This document shows positions 23,071 to 31,675 of a DNA stretch of 64,000 nucleotides, one piece after another. The notes under the pieces are model-generated. The model searched no databases. It had not been told where the DNA came from and saw only the letters and a list, made by a program, of their open reading frames with translations. A program made the position numbers and the translations under genes. The stretch comes from G020348385 sp964538085 (GTDB lineage: Bacteria; Acidobacteriota; Aminicenantia; Aminicenantales; Aminicenantaceae). The stretch spans positions 124,001-188,000 of the forward strand of contig CAZIDF010000003.1 of the NCBI GenBank assembly GCA_964538085.1, given 5' to 3'. Position 1 is the first letter of the stretch; each line of letters starts with the position of its first letter.

Positions 23071-24993
23071 ATGGCGGAATTAATCAAAGTCAGGATAGAT
23101 AGGTCTACCTATTCTATCGAGAAGAATACCCCGATCTCTGATTTTTTAACAGATCTGGAGTTGGGGAAAAAGCCTCTTTTTGCCCGAATAAATGAACATC
23201 TGGTCTCTCTCGATACGTTATTGACCGAAGATGTCGAGCTTGAATGGGTCGACAAGGATTCTGAAGAAGCATTGGATGTATTGAGGCACAGCGCCTCCCA
23301 TTTGTTGGCTCATGCAGTCCTGGAGCTTTATCCCGGGACCCAGACGGGAATCGGACCGGCCGTCGAAAATGGATTTTATTACGACTTCTTGAGGGATTTG
23401 CCCTTCACGCCAGAAGATCTGGAAGCCATCGAGAAAAAGATGAAAGAGATCGTTCAGAAGGATGTTCCGATAGAGCCAGTTATCTTATCCAAAGAGGAAG
23501 CCCTGAAACTTTTCAAGGAAAAGGGACAGGAGTTGAAAGTGGAACTCATCCAGGAGAAGGCAGGGGACAGGGTGTCCAACTACAGGCAAGAGGATTTTAT
23601 CGATTTTTGCCGGGGCCCTCACGTCCCCTCTTCAGGCCACATCAAACATTTCAAGATACTCTCTTCTTCGGGGGCCTACTGGAAAGGGGACGAAAAAGGG
23701 AAGCAGCTTCAGAGGATCTACGGCACTGCCTTTTTCTCAAAAAATGAGCTGGATGAGTACCTGAATCTTCTAGAAGAGGCTAAAAAACGAGATCATAGAA
23801 AAATAGGTCCTGATCTTGACCTTTTTAGTTTCAACGAGAAATTGGGTGGCGGTTTGATCCTTTGGCATCCCAAAGGTTCAGCCGTACGACGTGTTATCGA
23901 AGAGTTCTGGTACGAGGAACACTTCAAAGACAGTTATGAAATCGTTTATTCTCCTCATATCGCCAAGCTCGACGTTTGGCATCAGAGCGGACACACCGAG
24001 TTTTACGATGCCATGTATCCTCCGCTTTTACATGAGGGAATTGAATATGAACTGAAACCCATGAATTGTCCCTTCCATATCATGGTCTACAACAACAGGC
24101 CGAGGAGCTACCGGGATCTTCCCTTGCGTTGGGCAGAATTGGGGACTGTGTACAGGTATGAGAGAAGCGGGGTGCTCCATGGATTGATGCGCGTGAGAGG
24201 CTTTACGCAGGATGATGCGCACGTATTTTGTCGTGGAGACCAGCTGGAAGACGAGATAAAACGGGTCATATCGCTTGCCCAGAAACTTCTGAATGCTTTT
24301 GGTTTCGAAGAGTTCGACGTGTATTTATCCACTTGCCCGGATAAATACTGTGGCCTTCTCGAGGACTGGGAAAAAGCCACGCTCGCTTTGGAAAAAGCTT
24401 TAAAAGATAAGGGAATGGCCTACCAAATCGATCCAGGAGCAGGAGTGTTTTACGGCCCCAAGATCGACATTAAGATAAGAGATGCTCTCCAGCGGTCCTG
24501 GCAGTGCACCACTGTGCAGCTGGATTTTAATCTGGCAGAGCGGTTCGATCTTAGTTACATCGGGGAAGACGGAAAGCCCAAAAGACCTTATCTGATCCAT
24601 AGAGCGCTGCTCGGTTCGCTGGAAAGATTTTTTGGTGTGCTCATCGAGCACTACAACGGCAACTTTCCTGTGTGGCTTGCTCCTGTCCAGGTGATCTTTC
24701 TCCCCATAGCAGATAGGCATAACGAGTATGTCGAAAGCCTCAGCAAAAGGTTCAGAGAGGAGGGATTGCGGGCATCGGTCGATCATCGGCGCGAAAAGAT
24801 AGGCTACAAAATCAGGGATGCCGAAATGAACAAGATTCCACTTATGTGTATCGTGGGAGACAAAGAGATTTCGGAACAATCCGTATCTCTAAGGGTTCAT
24901 GGAGCTGGCGATAAAGGAAAAATTCAGGTCAATGAATTCCTTGAAAAAGTTAAGGAATTGGTTGAAAATAAATCTTTGAGCATAAATATTTAA
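23071..24993 (+). CDS. thrS: Threonyl-tRNA synthetase
   Basis: 640-residue class II synthetase that charges tRNA-Thr. Domains in order: TGS (1-60), editing domain with the HSASHLLAHAV zinc-like motif (about 71-81), catalytic core with the zinc-binding MNCPFH, motif 2 (RWAELGTVYRYERSG) and motif 3 (HRALLGSLERFFGVLIEHY), and a C-terminal anticodon-binding domain. All features are standard. The ATG at 23071 is preceded by an A/T-rich stretch without Shine-Dalgarno, so initiation is SD-independent. I see no convincing T-box leader in the 90 bases after the tRNA. The stop overlaps the infC ribosome site (TAAGGAGG). Confidence 0.98.
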   Translation: MAELIKVRIDRSTYSIEKNTPISDFLTDLELGKKPLFARINEHLVSLDTLLTEDVELEWVDKDSEEALDVLRHSASHLLAHAVLELYPGTQTGIGPAVENGFYYDFLRDLPFTPEDLEAIEKKMKEIVQKDVPIEPVILSKEEALKLFKEKGQELKVELIQEKAGDRVSNYRQEDFIDFCRGPHVPSSGHIKHFKILSSSGAYWKGDEKGKQLQRIYGTAFFSKNELDEYLNLLEEAKKRDHRKIGPDLDLFSFNEKLGGGLILWHPKGSAVRRVIEEFWYEEHFKDSYEIVYSPHIAKLDVWHQSGHTEFYDAMYPPLLHEGIEYELKPMNCPFHIMVYNNRPRSYRDLPLRWAELGTVYRYERSGVLHGLMRVRGFTQDDAHVFCRGDQLEDEIKRVISLAQKLLNAFGFEEFDVYLSTCPDKYCGLLEDWEKATLALEKALKDKGMAYQIDPGAGVFYGPKIDIKIRDALQRSWQCTTVQLDFNLAERFDLSYIGEDGKPKRPYLIHRALLGSLERFFGVLIEHYNGNFPVWLAPVQVIFLPIADRHNEYVESLSKRFREEGLRASVDHRREKIGYKIRDAEMNKIPLMCIVGDKEISEQSVSLRVHGAGDKGKIQVNEFLEKVKELVENKSLSINI

Positions 24994-25004
24994 GGAGGTC
25001 GATC

Positions 25005-25631
25005 ATCAGAAGACGGAGATTTCATCCTGGGAAGAGAAAGGAAAAGCCCCATAGGATCAATGACAGGATTCAAGCTAGAGAGCTAAGAGTAATAGATGAA
25101 GACAAAAAACAACTCGGTGTTCTGTCGCTCCAAGAGGCTTTGAACATGGCAAAAGACAGGAATCTGGATCTGGTCGAGATCGCTCCCGCGGCAAATCCTC
25201 CTGTCTGCCGTATTATGGATTATGGAAAATTTCTGTATGAATTGCACAAAAAGGCTCATGAGGCCAAGAAGCACCAAAAACAGATTCAGATCAAGGAGAT
25301 CAAATTCAGGCCGAAAATCAGCATTCATGATTACACTTTCAAGATGCGTCATGTCGAAAGGTTTTTAAAGGATGGAAATAAAGTAAAGATCACGGTAATG
25401 CTTAGAGGCCGCGAAAAAGCGAAGCCAGAACTGGCTCATCAAATTTTGGATCGAGTATTCGAGGACATCAAGGAACTGGGACAACAAGACGGAACTATCC
25501 GAACCCAACCCTGGGCTGTATCAGCTCTGTTAACCGCGACCAAGTCAGGAGGTAAAGATGCCAAAACTAAAAACACACAAGGGAGCCAAAAAGAGATTCA
25601 AAGTGACGGGAAAGAAGAAAGTACTTCATAA
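25005..25631 (+). CDS. infC: Translation initiation factor IF-3, non-AUG (AUC) start
   Basis: IF-3 binds the 30S subunit and discriminates against wrong start codons. The N-domain (INDRIQARELRVIDEDKKQL, then DLVEIAPAANPPVCRIMDYG), linker and C-domain (IKEIKFRPKISIHDY) are all clear. The homology extends well upstream of the first usable AUG/UUG (25140), back to AUC codons at 25002 and 25005 that directly follow GGAGG at 24994-24998; the 6-base spacing favours 25005. Rare AUU/AUC/AUA starts are known for infC and let IF-3 repress its own translation. The 3' end overlaps rpmI by 74 bases, giving the protein an unusual polar tail after about residue 183. Confidence 0.95.
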   Translation: MRRRRFHPGKRKEKPHRINDRIQARELRVIDEDKKQLGVLSLQEALNMAKDRNLDLVEIAPAANPPVCRIMDYGKFLYELHKKAHEAKKHQKQIQIKEIKFRPKISIHDYTFKMRHVERFLKDGNKVKITVMLRGREKAKPELAHQILDRVFEDIKELGQQDGTIRTQPWAVSALLTATKSGGKDAKTKNTQGSQKEIQSDGKEESTS

Positions 25632-25758
25632 TAAAGCGAATAAAAGCCACATGCTCACGAAAAAGTCAGCGAAAAGAAAAAGAAATCTAGGCAAAAAAGA
25701 TACGGTTAGCCAGGCAGATCGTGGGCGGATCAAAGACATGCTTCCCTACGATCTGTAG
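25558..25758 (+). CDS. rpmI: 50S ribosomal protein L35
   Basis: 66 residues, very basic, with the family pattern MPKLKTHKGAKKRFKVTGK at the start and KNKSH/LTKKS-type elements in the middle. AGGAGG lies immediately upstream (TCAGGAGGTAAAG). The gene starts inside infC in another frame, 74 bases before the infC stop, so translation of the two is physically coupled. It is followed by two hairpins and rplT. Confidence 0.97.
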   Translation: MPKLKTHKGAKKRFKVTGKKKVLHNKANKSHMLTKKSAKRKRNLGKKDTVSQADRGRIKDMLPYDL

Positions 25759-25785
25759 GGCCGGTCTTCCCAGATTTCTTGGGAA
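25744..25785 (+). promoter_or_regulatory. Two adjacent hairpins between rpmI and rplT
   Basis: Perfect stem CCCTAC/GTAGGG with a five-base loop (25744-25760) spans the rpmI stop, and TTCCCA/TGGGAA with a seven-base loop (25767-25785) follows. Neither is followed directly by a T-run. Ribosomal protein L20 represses its own operon through RNA structures in several bacteria, so an L20 control element or a processing signal is possible (inference). Confidence 0.4.
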
Positions 25786-25867
25786 ATCCACAAATTCGCT
25801 TGTTCATCGGGATGAGATAGTTGATTTTTTTTATGTGTGAAAACGATATGACTTAAGGAGAATAAAA

Positions 25868-26224
25868 ATGCCCAGAGTAACGAGAGGAACGAAAAAAAGT
25901 CGGAGAAGGGCGAAAATTTTGAAACTTGCCAAAGGATATTGGGGTGCGAGAAGCCACAATTACAGATCAGCCAAAGAAGCGGTGGAGCGTTCCCTCCAGT
26001 ATGCCTACCGGGATAGAAGAACTCGGAAAAGAGATTTTCGACGCCTTTGGATCATACGCATTAAAGCGGCAACCGAAAATAATGGCCTATCCTACAGCCG
26101 ATTCATCCAAGGATTGCATCAGCTGAACATCGAACTGGACAGGAAAATTCTTGCCGATTTAGCAGTTCATTCGCCCCAGACCTTTGTCCGGCTGGTCCAA
26201 AAGGTCAAGGAGGCCCGAGCATAA
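25868..26224 (+). CDS. rplT: 50S ribosomal protein L20
   Basis: 118 residues, the standard length. The N-terminal extension (MPRVTRGTKKSRRRAKILK, then AKGYWGARSHNYRSAKEAV) that threads into 23S rRNA and the helical C-terminus (LNIELDRKILADLAV) are typical. It is essential for early 50S assembly and is often the autoregulator of the infC-rpmI-rplT operon. AAGGAG precedes the ATG. It lies 109 bases after rpmI and 15 bases before pheS. Confidence 0.98.
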   Translation: MPRVTRGTKKSRRRAKILKLAKGYWGARSHNYRSAKEAVERSLQYAYRDRRTRKRDFRRLWIIRIKAATENNGLSYSRFIQGLHQLNIELDRKILADLAVHSPQTFVRLVQKVKEARA

Positions 26225-26239
26225 GGAATTTCGGAAAAT

Positions 26240-27274
26240 ATGGAAGACCTCAAAATCACGATCGAACAGAAAAGAAAAGCCTTCGAGGATTCTCTTGCAA
26301 GGGTTAAAGACCACCACTCCCTCCAAGAAATCCGGAATGAATATCTGAGCCGCCAGAGGGGCATAATCACCAGCCTATTTGAACACATGAAGCATGTGAA
26401 GCCTGAGGAGAAACCGGAGATAGGAAAGTTGGTCAATGATTTCAAAAACCATGTTCAAGAGAAGATTCAAGCTCTGCAGGATAGATTCCCTGCGCCGAAA
26501 AAGACTCTGGATAAGACTGACTTTACACTTCCAGGGGAAAATATGTATTGGGGGGCTCCCCATCCTATCCTCCTTTTCCAACAGGAAATCGAAAATATTT
26601 TTCTGAGAATGGGATTTTCCATCGCAGATGGCCCGGAGATCGAAACGGACTACTACAATTTTGGAGCGCTCAACTTCCCTCCTCATCACCCAGCAAGGGA
26701 TGATTGGGACACGCTTTACATCTCGGATGATGTGCTTCTTCGCACGCATACCTCGCCTGTACAGATCAGGGTTATGGAAAAAAAGAAGCCCCCGATCCGG
26801 ATAATCAATCCCGGCAAAGTGTACCGCAAAGAAGCTCCTGATCCCACCCATCTTCCAATGTTCTACCAGGTAGAAGGACTTGTGGTCGACCTGGGAATCA
26901 CTTTCGCTCATCTAAAAGGAACCTTGGAGTATTTTTTAAAGGCGTTATTCCATGAGAAGCTCAAGATTCGCTTTCGACCGAGTTTTTTCCCATTCACCGA
27001 ACCGTCAGCCGAAGTGGATATCGAGTGCACTGTTTGTGGTGGAAAATCAGAGGATTGTCGTGTGTGCGGAGGCGGCGGTTGGATCGAGATTCTCGGGTCG
27101 GGAATGGTCGATCCCCAGGTGTTGAAAAATGTGAACATCGATCCTGAAAAGTATTCGGGTTTTGCCTTCGGTTTAGGAGTGGACAGAACAGCTATGTTCG
27201 CCTACCAGATCCCTGATATGAGATTCTTTTACGAAAATGATTTGAGATTCATAAGGCAGTTTTCACTCAAATGA
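26240..27274 (+). CDS. pheS: Phenylalanyl-tRNA synthetase alpha subunit
   Basis: 344 residues. An N-terminal coiled coil (about 1-90) is followed by the class II catalytic core with the TDYYNFGALNFPPHHPARD segment, motif 2 (NPGKVYRKEAPDPTHLPMF), an FRPSFFPFTEPSAEVD stretch and motif 3 (GFAFGLGVDRTAMF). Two cysteine pairs (CTVCGGKSEDCRVCGG, about 262-277) sit between FFPFTEPSAEVD and motif 3, forming a possible zinc knuckle. It forms an alpha2-beta2 enzyme with PheT, whose ATG overlaps its stop by four bases. Confidence 0.98.
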   Translation: MEDLKITIEQKRKAFEDSLARVKDHHSLQEIRNEYLSRQRGIITSLFEHMKHVKPEEKPEIGKLVNDFKNHVQEKIQALQDRFPAPKKTLDKTDFTLPGENMYWGAPHPILLFQQEIENIFLRMGFSIADGPEIETDYYNFGALNFPPHHPARDDWDTLYISDDVLLRTHTSPVQIRVMEKKKPPIRIINPGKVYRKEAPDPTHLPMFYQVEGLVVDLGITFAHLKGTLEYFLKALFHEKLKIRFRPSFFPFTEPSAEVDIECTVCGGKSEDCRVCGGGGWIEILGSGMVDPQVLKNVNIDPEKYSGFAFGLGVDRTAMFAYQIPDMRFFYENDLRFIRQFSLK

Positions 27275-29331
27275 AAATCAGCGTCAATTGGCTCAAAAAA
27301 TACGTCGATATCGATTTGCCGGTAACTGGACTCATCGAAGTGTTGGACAACATCGGGCTTTTGATCGATGACTGGGAAGAAAATAACGGTGATGTTATTC
27401 TGGATGTGGAAACCTATGCCAATCGGCCGGACACTCTTGGACATTTGGGGATTGCACGTGAGCTGGCTGCCGCGCTGGGCTTTTCTTTAAAAGAGCAGAG
27501 TTTGCCCTTGACTGAATTAGATGAAAATGTCTCTGATCTTATCGATGTTCAGATCAGGGATGAAGATCTCTGCCCGCGTTACTGCGGGATGGTCGTGAAA
27601 AACATCGAAGTCGGTCCTTCCCCTGATTGGTTGCTCGAAAAAATAACAGCCATGGGTTTGAAACCGATCAACAATGTCGTGGATGTTACCAACTATGTTC
27701 TTTTTTCGACGGCCCAACCCATCCACGCTTTCGATCTCGCCAAAATTTCCGGCAGGAAAATCATCGTGCGCCGCGCTAATCAAGGCGAAAAGCTCCTGAG
27801 TTTGGAAGCGAAAGAGGTGGATTTGACACCCGAAATGCTCGTTATCGCCGATGAGGAAAAGCCTGTGGCTCTAGCCGGTGTCATCGGAGGAGAGAAGAGT
27901 GCGGTTTCCGACTCTACACAAAATGTGTTTATCGAAAGCGCCAATTTCGATCCTGTATCGGTCCGAAAGACAAGCAAAGCGACAGGTATCCAGACCGATG
28001 CCGCTTACAGATTCGAACGAGGGGCCGATATCTCTTTTTCCCCAGAAGCTGCCCGGATGGCAGCATCATTGTTGAGCCAGTTCGGTGGGAAGGTTTGCAA
28101 GGGTATCATGGATGTCTATCCCAAGCCACGCAAGAAAAAAACTGTCATGCTTCGGGGCCACCGGGTCAATTCTCTTCTCGGCGTTGAAATCGAGAATGAC
28201 TTCATCGAAAAAATCCTAATAGGCCTAGGATTTCAATTGAGTCAAGAGCAGACTGGAATATGGCAGGTCAAAATCCCCCATTTTCGAATCGATATCGAAA
28301 GAGAAGCTGACCTTATCGAGGAAATTGCCCGGTTTTACGGTTATGATAAAATCCCGAACCAGCTCCCACCCCTACGAACTCTCGAGCCGATCCTCGATCC
28401 TAAAAGAGAAAAAATAAAAAAGTTGCGGCAACTCCTGTTCCATTATGGATTTGATGAAGTCGTCAACTTCAGTTTCATGGATCCCGAAAAGGAAGAAAAA
28501 TTCACGCCCGATCTCAAGGCAGTCCAGATCCGAAATCCCATATCGACGAAAGCGGCTTATCTCCGGACAACCCTCCTCGGAGGAATGCATGATAATGTTG
28601 TTTGGAACAAAAATAGAGGTGTGGAAGGGGTGCACATTTTCGAAATCGGAAATGTCTTTCATCTAGACAATGATGCTTACAAGGAACACCTTATGCTCGG
28701 AGTGGTCATGACGGGGCTTGTGGGGGAAAGACATTGGAAAGAGAATAACAGGGAAGCCAGCTTTTTTCATCTTAAAGGAACATGCGAGGCGCTGATGACC
28801 CAGCTGCGTTATGCTTCGTATTCATTCCTGGAGAGAAACCACCCCCATTTCAAGCAGGGAAGCTCTCTGGCTTTGCTCTTCAAAGGGGAAGAAATCGGTT
28901 TTCTCGGAGCGATAAATCAGGAAATTTTAGACGCCTATTTATTGAAAGACGACACATGGGCTGCAGAGATCAACCTGAGCCGTCTTTTCGAAAAGCAACC
29001 CCAGGCATTCAAGTATTCGGCAGTGGTGAAGTATCCCAGCGTTAACAGAGATGTTTCCTTTATCGGAGATAAAAAGATCTCCTTCGAAAAGATCAAAGAA
29101 GTTGTGGAGTTGCTTTCGCTCCCCTATTTGGAGAAATTCTATCTTTACGACCGGTTTTCGGGCTCCTCTATTCCTGAAGGAAAGGTGAGCCTTTCCTTTC
29201 GGTTCGTATTTCGGCGATCCGATAGAACCCTTCAGGCCGATGAAGTGGATACCCTTCAAGAGAAAATAATCGGTACGCTCGGAGCCCGTTTCCATTTTCA
29301 ATTAAGGGAAGGAGGGAAAATTGACAAGTGA
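27271..29331 (+). CDS. pheT: Phenylalanyl-tRNA synthetase beta subunit lacking the N-terminal tRNA-binding (EMAP) domain
   Basis: 686 residues against about 790-800 in most bacteria. The protein starts normally (MKISVNWLKKYVDIDLP) but passes from about residue 40 straight to DVETYANRPDTLGHLGIARE, skipping the about 110-residue OB-fold tRBD usually inserted there. The B3/4 editing domain, B5 domain (EADLIEEIARFYGYDKIP), catalytic-like core and C-terminal FDX-ACB anticodon-binding domain (VKYPSVNRDVSF) are present. The ATGA overlap with pheS ensures paired synthesis. No frameshift is seen at the junction, so this looks like a natural short form. Confidence 0.96.
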   Translation: MKISVNWLKKYVDIDLPVTGLIEVLDNIGLLIDDWEENNGDVILDVETYANRPDTLGHLGIARELAAALGFSLKEQSLPLTELDENVSDLIDVQIRDEDLCPRYCGMVVKNIEVGPSPDWLLEKITAMGLKPINNVVDVTNYVLFSTAQPIHAFDLAKISGRKIIVRRANQGEKLLSLEAKEVDLTPEMLVIADEEKPVALAGVIGGEKSAVSDSTQNVFIESANFDPVSVRKTSKATGIQTDAAYRFERGADISFSPEAARMAASLLSQFGGKVCKGIMDVYPKPRKKKTVMLRGHRVNSLLGVEIENDFIEKILIGLGFQLSQEQTGIWQVKIPHFRIDIEREADLIEEIARFYGYDKIPNQLPPLRTLEPILDPKREKIKKLRQLLFHYGFDEVVNFSFMDPEKEEKFTPDLKAVQIRNPISTKAAYLRTTLLGGMHDNVVWNKNRGVEGVHIFEIGNVFHLDNDAYKEHLMLGVVMTGLVGERHWKENNREASFFHLKGTCEALMTQLRYASYSFLERNHPHFKQGSSLALLFKGEEIGFLGAINQEILDAYLLKDDTWAAEINLSRLFEKQPQAFKYSAVVKYPSVNRDVSFIGDKKISFEKIKEVVELLSLPYLEKFYLYDRFSGSSIPEGKVSLSFRFVFRRSDRTLQADEVDTLQEKIIGTLGARFHFQLREGGKIDK

Positions 29332-29581
29332 ATTGGAAAGACTTAAAATCCTAGAGGGTAAGATCTCCCATGTTGTTGATCATATAAATAAGCTCGTTGG
29401 CGAGAATGACCGCCTCAAACAGCAGATGAAGGAACTTAAAGCTGAGAAAAAGACCTTGGAAGAGCAGGTAAAAAAAGCGGATAAGATTGACCATGACCTG
29501 CAGATGTATGAAGAAGAAAAGGCGGCAATAAAAGGAAAGATCGAGCTTATCATCAACAAAATAGACGAATTAGAAATATGA
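29321..29581 (+). CDS. Small coiled-coil protein, ZapB-like
   Basis: 86 residues, almost entirely a heptad-repeat coiled coil (LERLKILEGKISHVVDHINK). The start is a TTG at 29321, five bases after a strong AGGAGG, inside the last codons of pheT. It ends with a four-base overlap onto zapA. Small coiled-coil partners next to zapA are usually ZapB-like cell-division factors, but coiled coils align poorly, so the name is positional. Confidence 0.8.
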   Translation: MTSELERLKILEGKISHVVDHINKLVGENDRLKQQMKELKAEKKTLEEQVKKADKIDHDLQMYEEEKAAIKGKIELIINKIDELEI

Positions 29582-29907
29582 TGGACAAGGTCATCGAAAT
29601 CGAAATTTATGGGCAGAAATATAGAATACGAGTCAAAGGAGAAGAGGATGAAAAGTATATAAGCCATCTTACTTCGTATGTTGATCAGAAGATGCGTGAG
29701 GTGGCTGTGAAATCAAAATCTGTGGATGTATTAAAAGTCGCCGTTTTGGCGGCATTGAACATCGCAGATGAATATTTTCTCTGTCAAAAGAATCTCGATC
29801 AGCTAAACGAAATAATCGGGCTTATGGAGAATGAAATAGAAAGTTTGGAGGCTCTCGAGTTTAGAGATGAAAATACTTGCGAAAATTTGGAAAAAGCTAC
29901 TGAATGA
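29578..29907 (+). CDS. zapA: Cell division protein ZapA
   Basis: 109 residues. The N-terminal beta hairpin (VIEIEIYGQKYRIRVKGEED) and the following helix with SYVDQKMREVA are the ZapA signature, with a C-terminal coiled coil for tetramerisation. ZapA bundles FtsZ filaments at the division ring. Two consecutive ATG codons (29578 and 29581) can start it; the first overlaps the preceding TGA. The region directly after it is where 6S RNA genes often occur. Confidence 0.92.
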   Translation: MMDKVIEIEIYGQKYRIRVKGEEDEKYISHLTSYVDQKMREVAVKSKSVDVLKVAVLAALNIADEYFLCQKNLDQLNEIIGLMENEIESLEALEFRDENTCENLEKATE

Positions 29908-30060
29908 AGCGGGAATTCCCGTCTTGCATACCATAAATGTTCAAATGGAAAACTTTATCCCTATCTGGGTTATAGGCAATGCACCGCAGATCAGACAATT
30001 CATCAGAGGTCCCTCGAAGAGTTCGGGGATCATATCTTTCCGGATAGAGTGAGTATTTTT
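29908..30060 (+). ncRNA. ssrS: Possible 6S RNA between zapA and rny
   Basis: A non-coding stretch of about 150 bases directly after zapA, the usual site of ssrS in many bacteria. It can fold into a long rod: ATTCCCGTCTT (29917-29927) can pair with AAGA-GTT-CGGGGAT (30017-30030) with one small bulge. It contains an internal hairpin CCTAT/ATAGG, and a T-run (TATTTTTTT) follows at about 30054-30062. CATACCATAAATG near 29928 is reminiscent of 6S sequences. Position and foldability are the only evidence; no covariance check was possible. Confidence 0.33.
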
Positions 30061-30112
30061 TTGTCCTCCCATTTTCATCTCCTTTGACGGCCCCTATAAG
30101 GAGGTGGTCAAA

Positions 30113-31675
30113 GTGAATTTTATGCTAATCGGTATCGGTGCTATTTTGGTCGTTGCATCTGCAGCTATAATCTTTATCTTGGTCAAAAAAGCGGGAGGGA
30201 CGCGCGCCCTTTTCCGCGCGCAACAAGAGGCCAAGGAAATCCTCGAGACCGCCAAGGAGGAAGCAAACAAAATAAAACGCGAAGCTTCCATTGCGGCAAA
30301 GGAAAAACAACTCAATCTCAAGGCAGAATTCGAAAGACAGACAAGGGACAGGAGCCGGAAACTCAATGAATTGGAAAGAAGGCTGGTAAAAAAAGAGGAA
30401 AATCTGGAAAGGAAGTATCAGGCCTACGAGAAAAAAGAGCGAGATTTTTCAGAAAAGGAACGACGGTTGTTCTCCCGAGAGAGAGAACTTGTGGAAAAGG
30501 AAAAGGGATATGAGGATCTGAGAAGGAAAGCTGTGGAGGAGATAGAGCGCGTGTCCAGCATGTCACAGGAAGAAGCGAAAAGAGAACTGATAAAGAAGAT
30601 GGAGGACGAAGCAAAACTCGAAGCGCAACAGATTTTGCGGAAAATCGAAGATGAAACCAGAGAAAAAGCACAAGGGATGGCAAGGGAGATAATCAGCCAG
30701 GCCATCCAGCGATCGGCAGCCGAACATGTGGTCGAGACTACCGTTTCTGTGGTCGATCTTCCCTCCGATGATATGAAAGGCCGGATTATCGGCAGAGAAG
30801 GCCGGAACATCCGTGCCCTCGAGTTGGCCACGGGTGTGGATATCATCGTGGATGATACGCCGGAAGCGGTGATCCTCTCCAGTTTCGATCCGATCCGAAG
30901 AGAGATGGCGCGTCTTGCCATCGAAAAGTTGGTGGGGGACGGGCGGATCCATCCTGCTAGGATCGAAGAGGTCGTGGAAACTGTCAAAAAGGAGCTGGAG
31001 GAAAAAGTCAAGCAGGAAGGAGAATCCGTGATCCTCGAGCTGAGGATTCAAAATATTCATCCTGAGTTGGTGAAGCTCCTGGGCCGGTTAAAATACCGGA
31101 CGAGCTATGGTCAGAATGCTCTTCAGCATTCCAAAGAGGTCGCTTATCTTTCTGCTATCATGGCTAAAGAGTTGGGGTTGGATGCCAATGTGGCGATGAG
31201 GGCTGGGCTCCTTCACGACATCGGAAAGGCTATGGATAGGGAAGTAGAAGGAACGCACACAGAATTGAGTGTCGAGCTGACGAAAAAATATGGAGAAAAA
31301 GACAAGGTGATCCAAGCTATCGCTTCCCACCACCGAGATGTCGATTTCCCCTCGATCGAAGCCGTTTTGGTACAAGCCGCCGATACGCTTTCTGCGGCTA
31401 GACCCGGTGCCCGTCGCGAGCTCTTGGAGGCCTATGTCAAGAGATTGGAGAAGCTGGAGGAAATCGCCAATTCCTATGAAGGGGTGGCCAAATCCTTCGC
31501 TCTCCAAGCAGGAAGAGAGATCAGGATTATTGTCGAGAGCCAGAAGATCTCGGATGACAAAGCTTCCCTCGCGGCAAAAGAGATCGCACAAAAGATAAAG
31601 GAAGAGCTGGATTATCCGGGCCAGATTAAAGTGACAGTTATCAGAGAAATGAGGGCTGTGGAGTATGCGCGATAG
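30113..31675 (+). CDS. rny: Ribonuclease Y
   Basis: Membrane-anchored endoribonuclease that starts mRNA decay. The 520-residue protein has an N-terminal membrane helix (ILVVASAAIIFILV), a long charged coiled coil (about 30-205), a KH domain (GRIIGREGRNIRALE) and an HD domain (AGLLHDIGKAMDRE and SHHRDVDFPS). A GTG at 30104 lies inside the Shine-Dalgarno AAGGAGG itself, so the GTG at 30113, eight bases later, is taken as start; ATG 30122 is also possible. The gene heads the block rny-ymdB-xseA-xseB. Confidence 0.96.
   Translation: MNFMLIGIGAILVVASAAIIFILVKKAGGTRALFRAQQEAKEILETAKEEANKIKREASIAAKEKQLNLKAEFERQTRDRSRKLNELERRLVKKEENLERKYQAYEKKERDFSEKERRLFSRERELVEKEKGYEDLRRKAVEEIERVSSMSQEEAKRELIKKMEDEAKLEAQQILRKIEDETREKAQGMAREIISQAIQRSAAEHVVETTVSVVDLPSDDMKGRIIGREGRNIRALELATGVDIIVDDTPEAVILSSFDPIRREMARLAIEKLVGDGRIHPARIEEVVETVKKELEEKVKQEGESVILELRIQNIHPELVKLLGRLKYRTSYGQNALQHSKEVAYLSAIMAKELGLDANVAMRAGLLHDIGKAMDREVEGTHTELSVELTKKYGEKDKVIQAIASHHRDVDFPSIEAVLVQAADTLSAARPGARRELLEAYVKRLEKLEEIANSYEGVAKSFALQAGREIRIIVESQKISDDKASLAAKEIAQKIKEELDYPGQIKVTVIREMRAVEYAR

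Noticed and set aside
29867..30052. 61-codon frame after zapA
   Set aside because: It overlaps the end of zapA, lacks a ribosome site, and the region is better explained as non-coding RNA or spacer.
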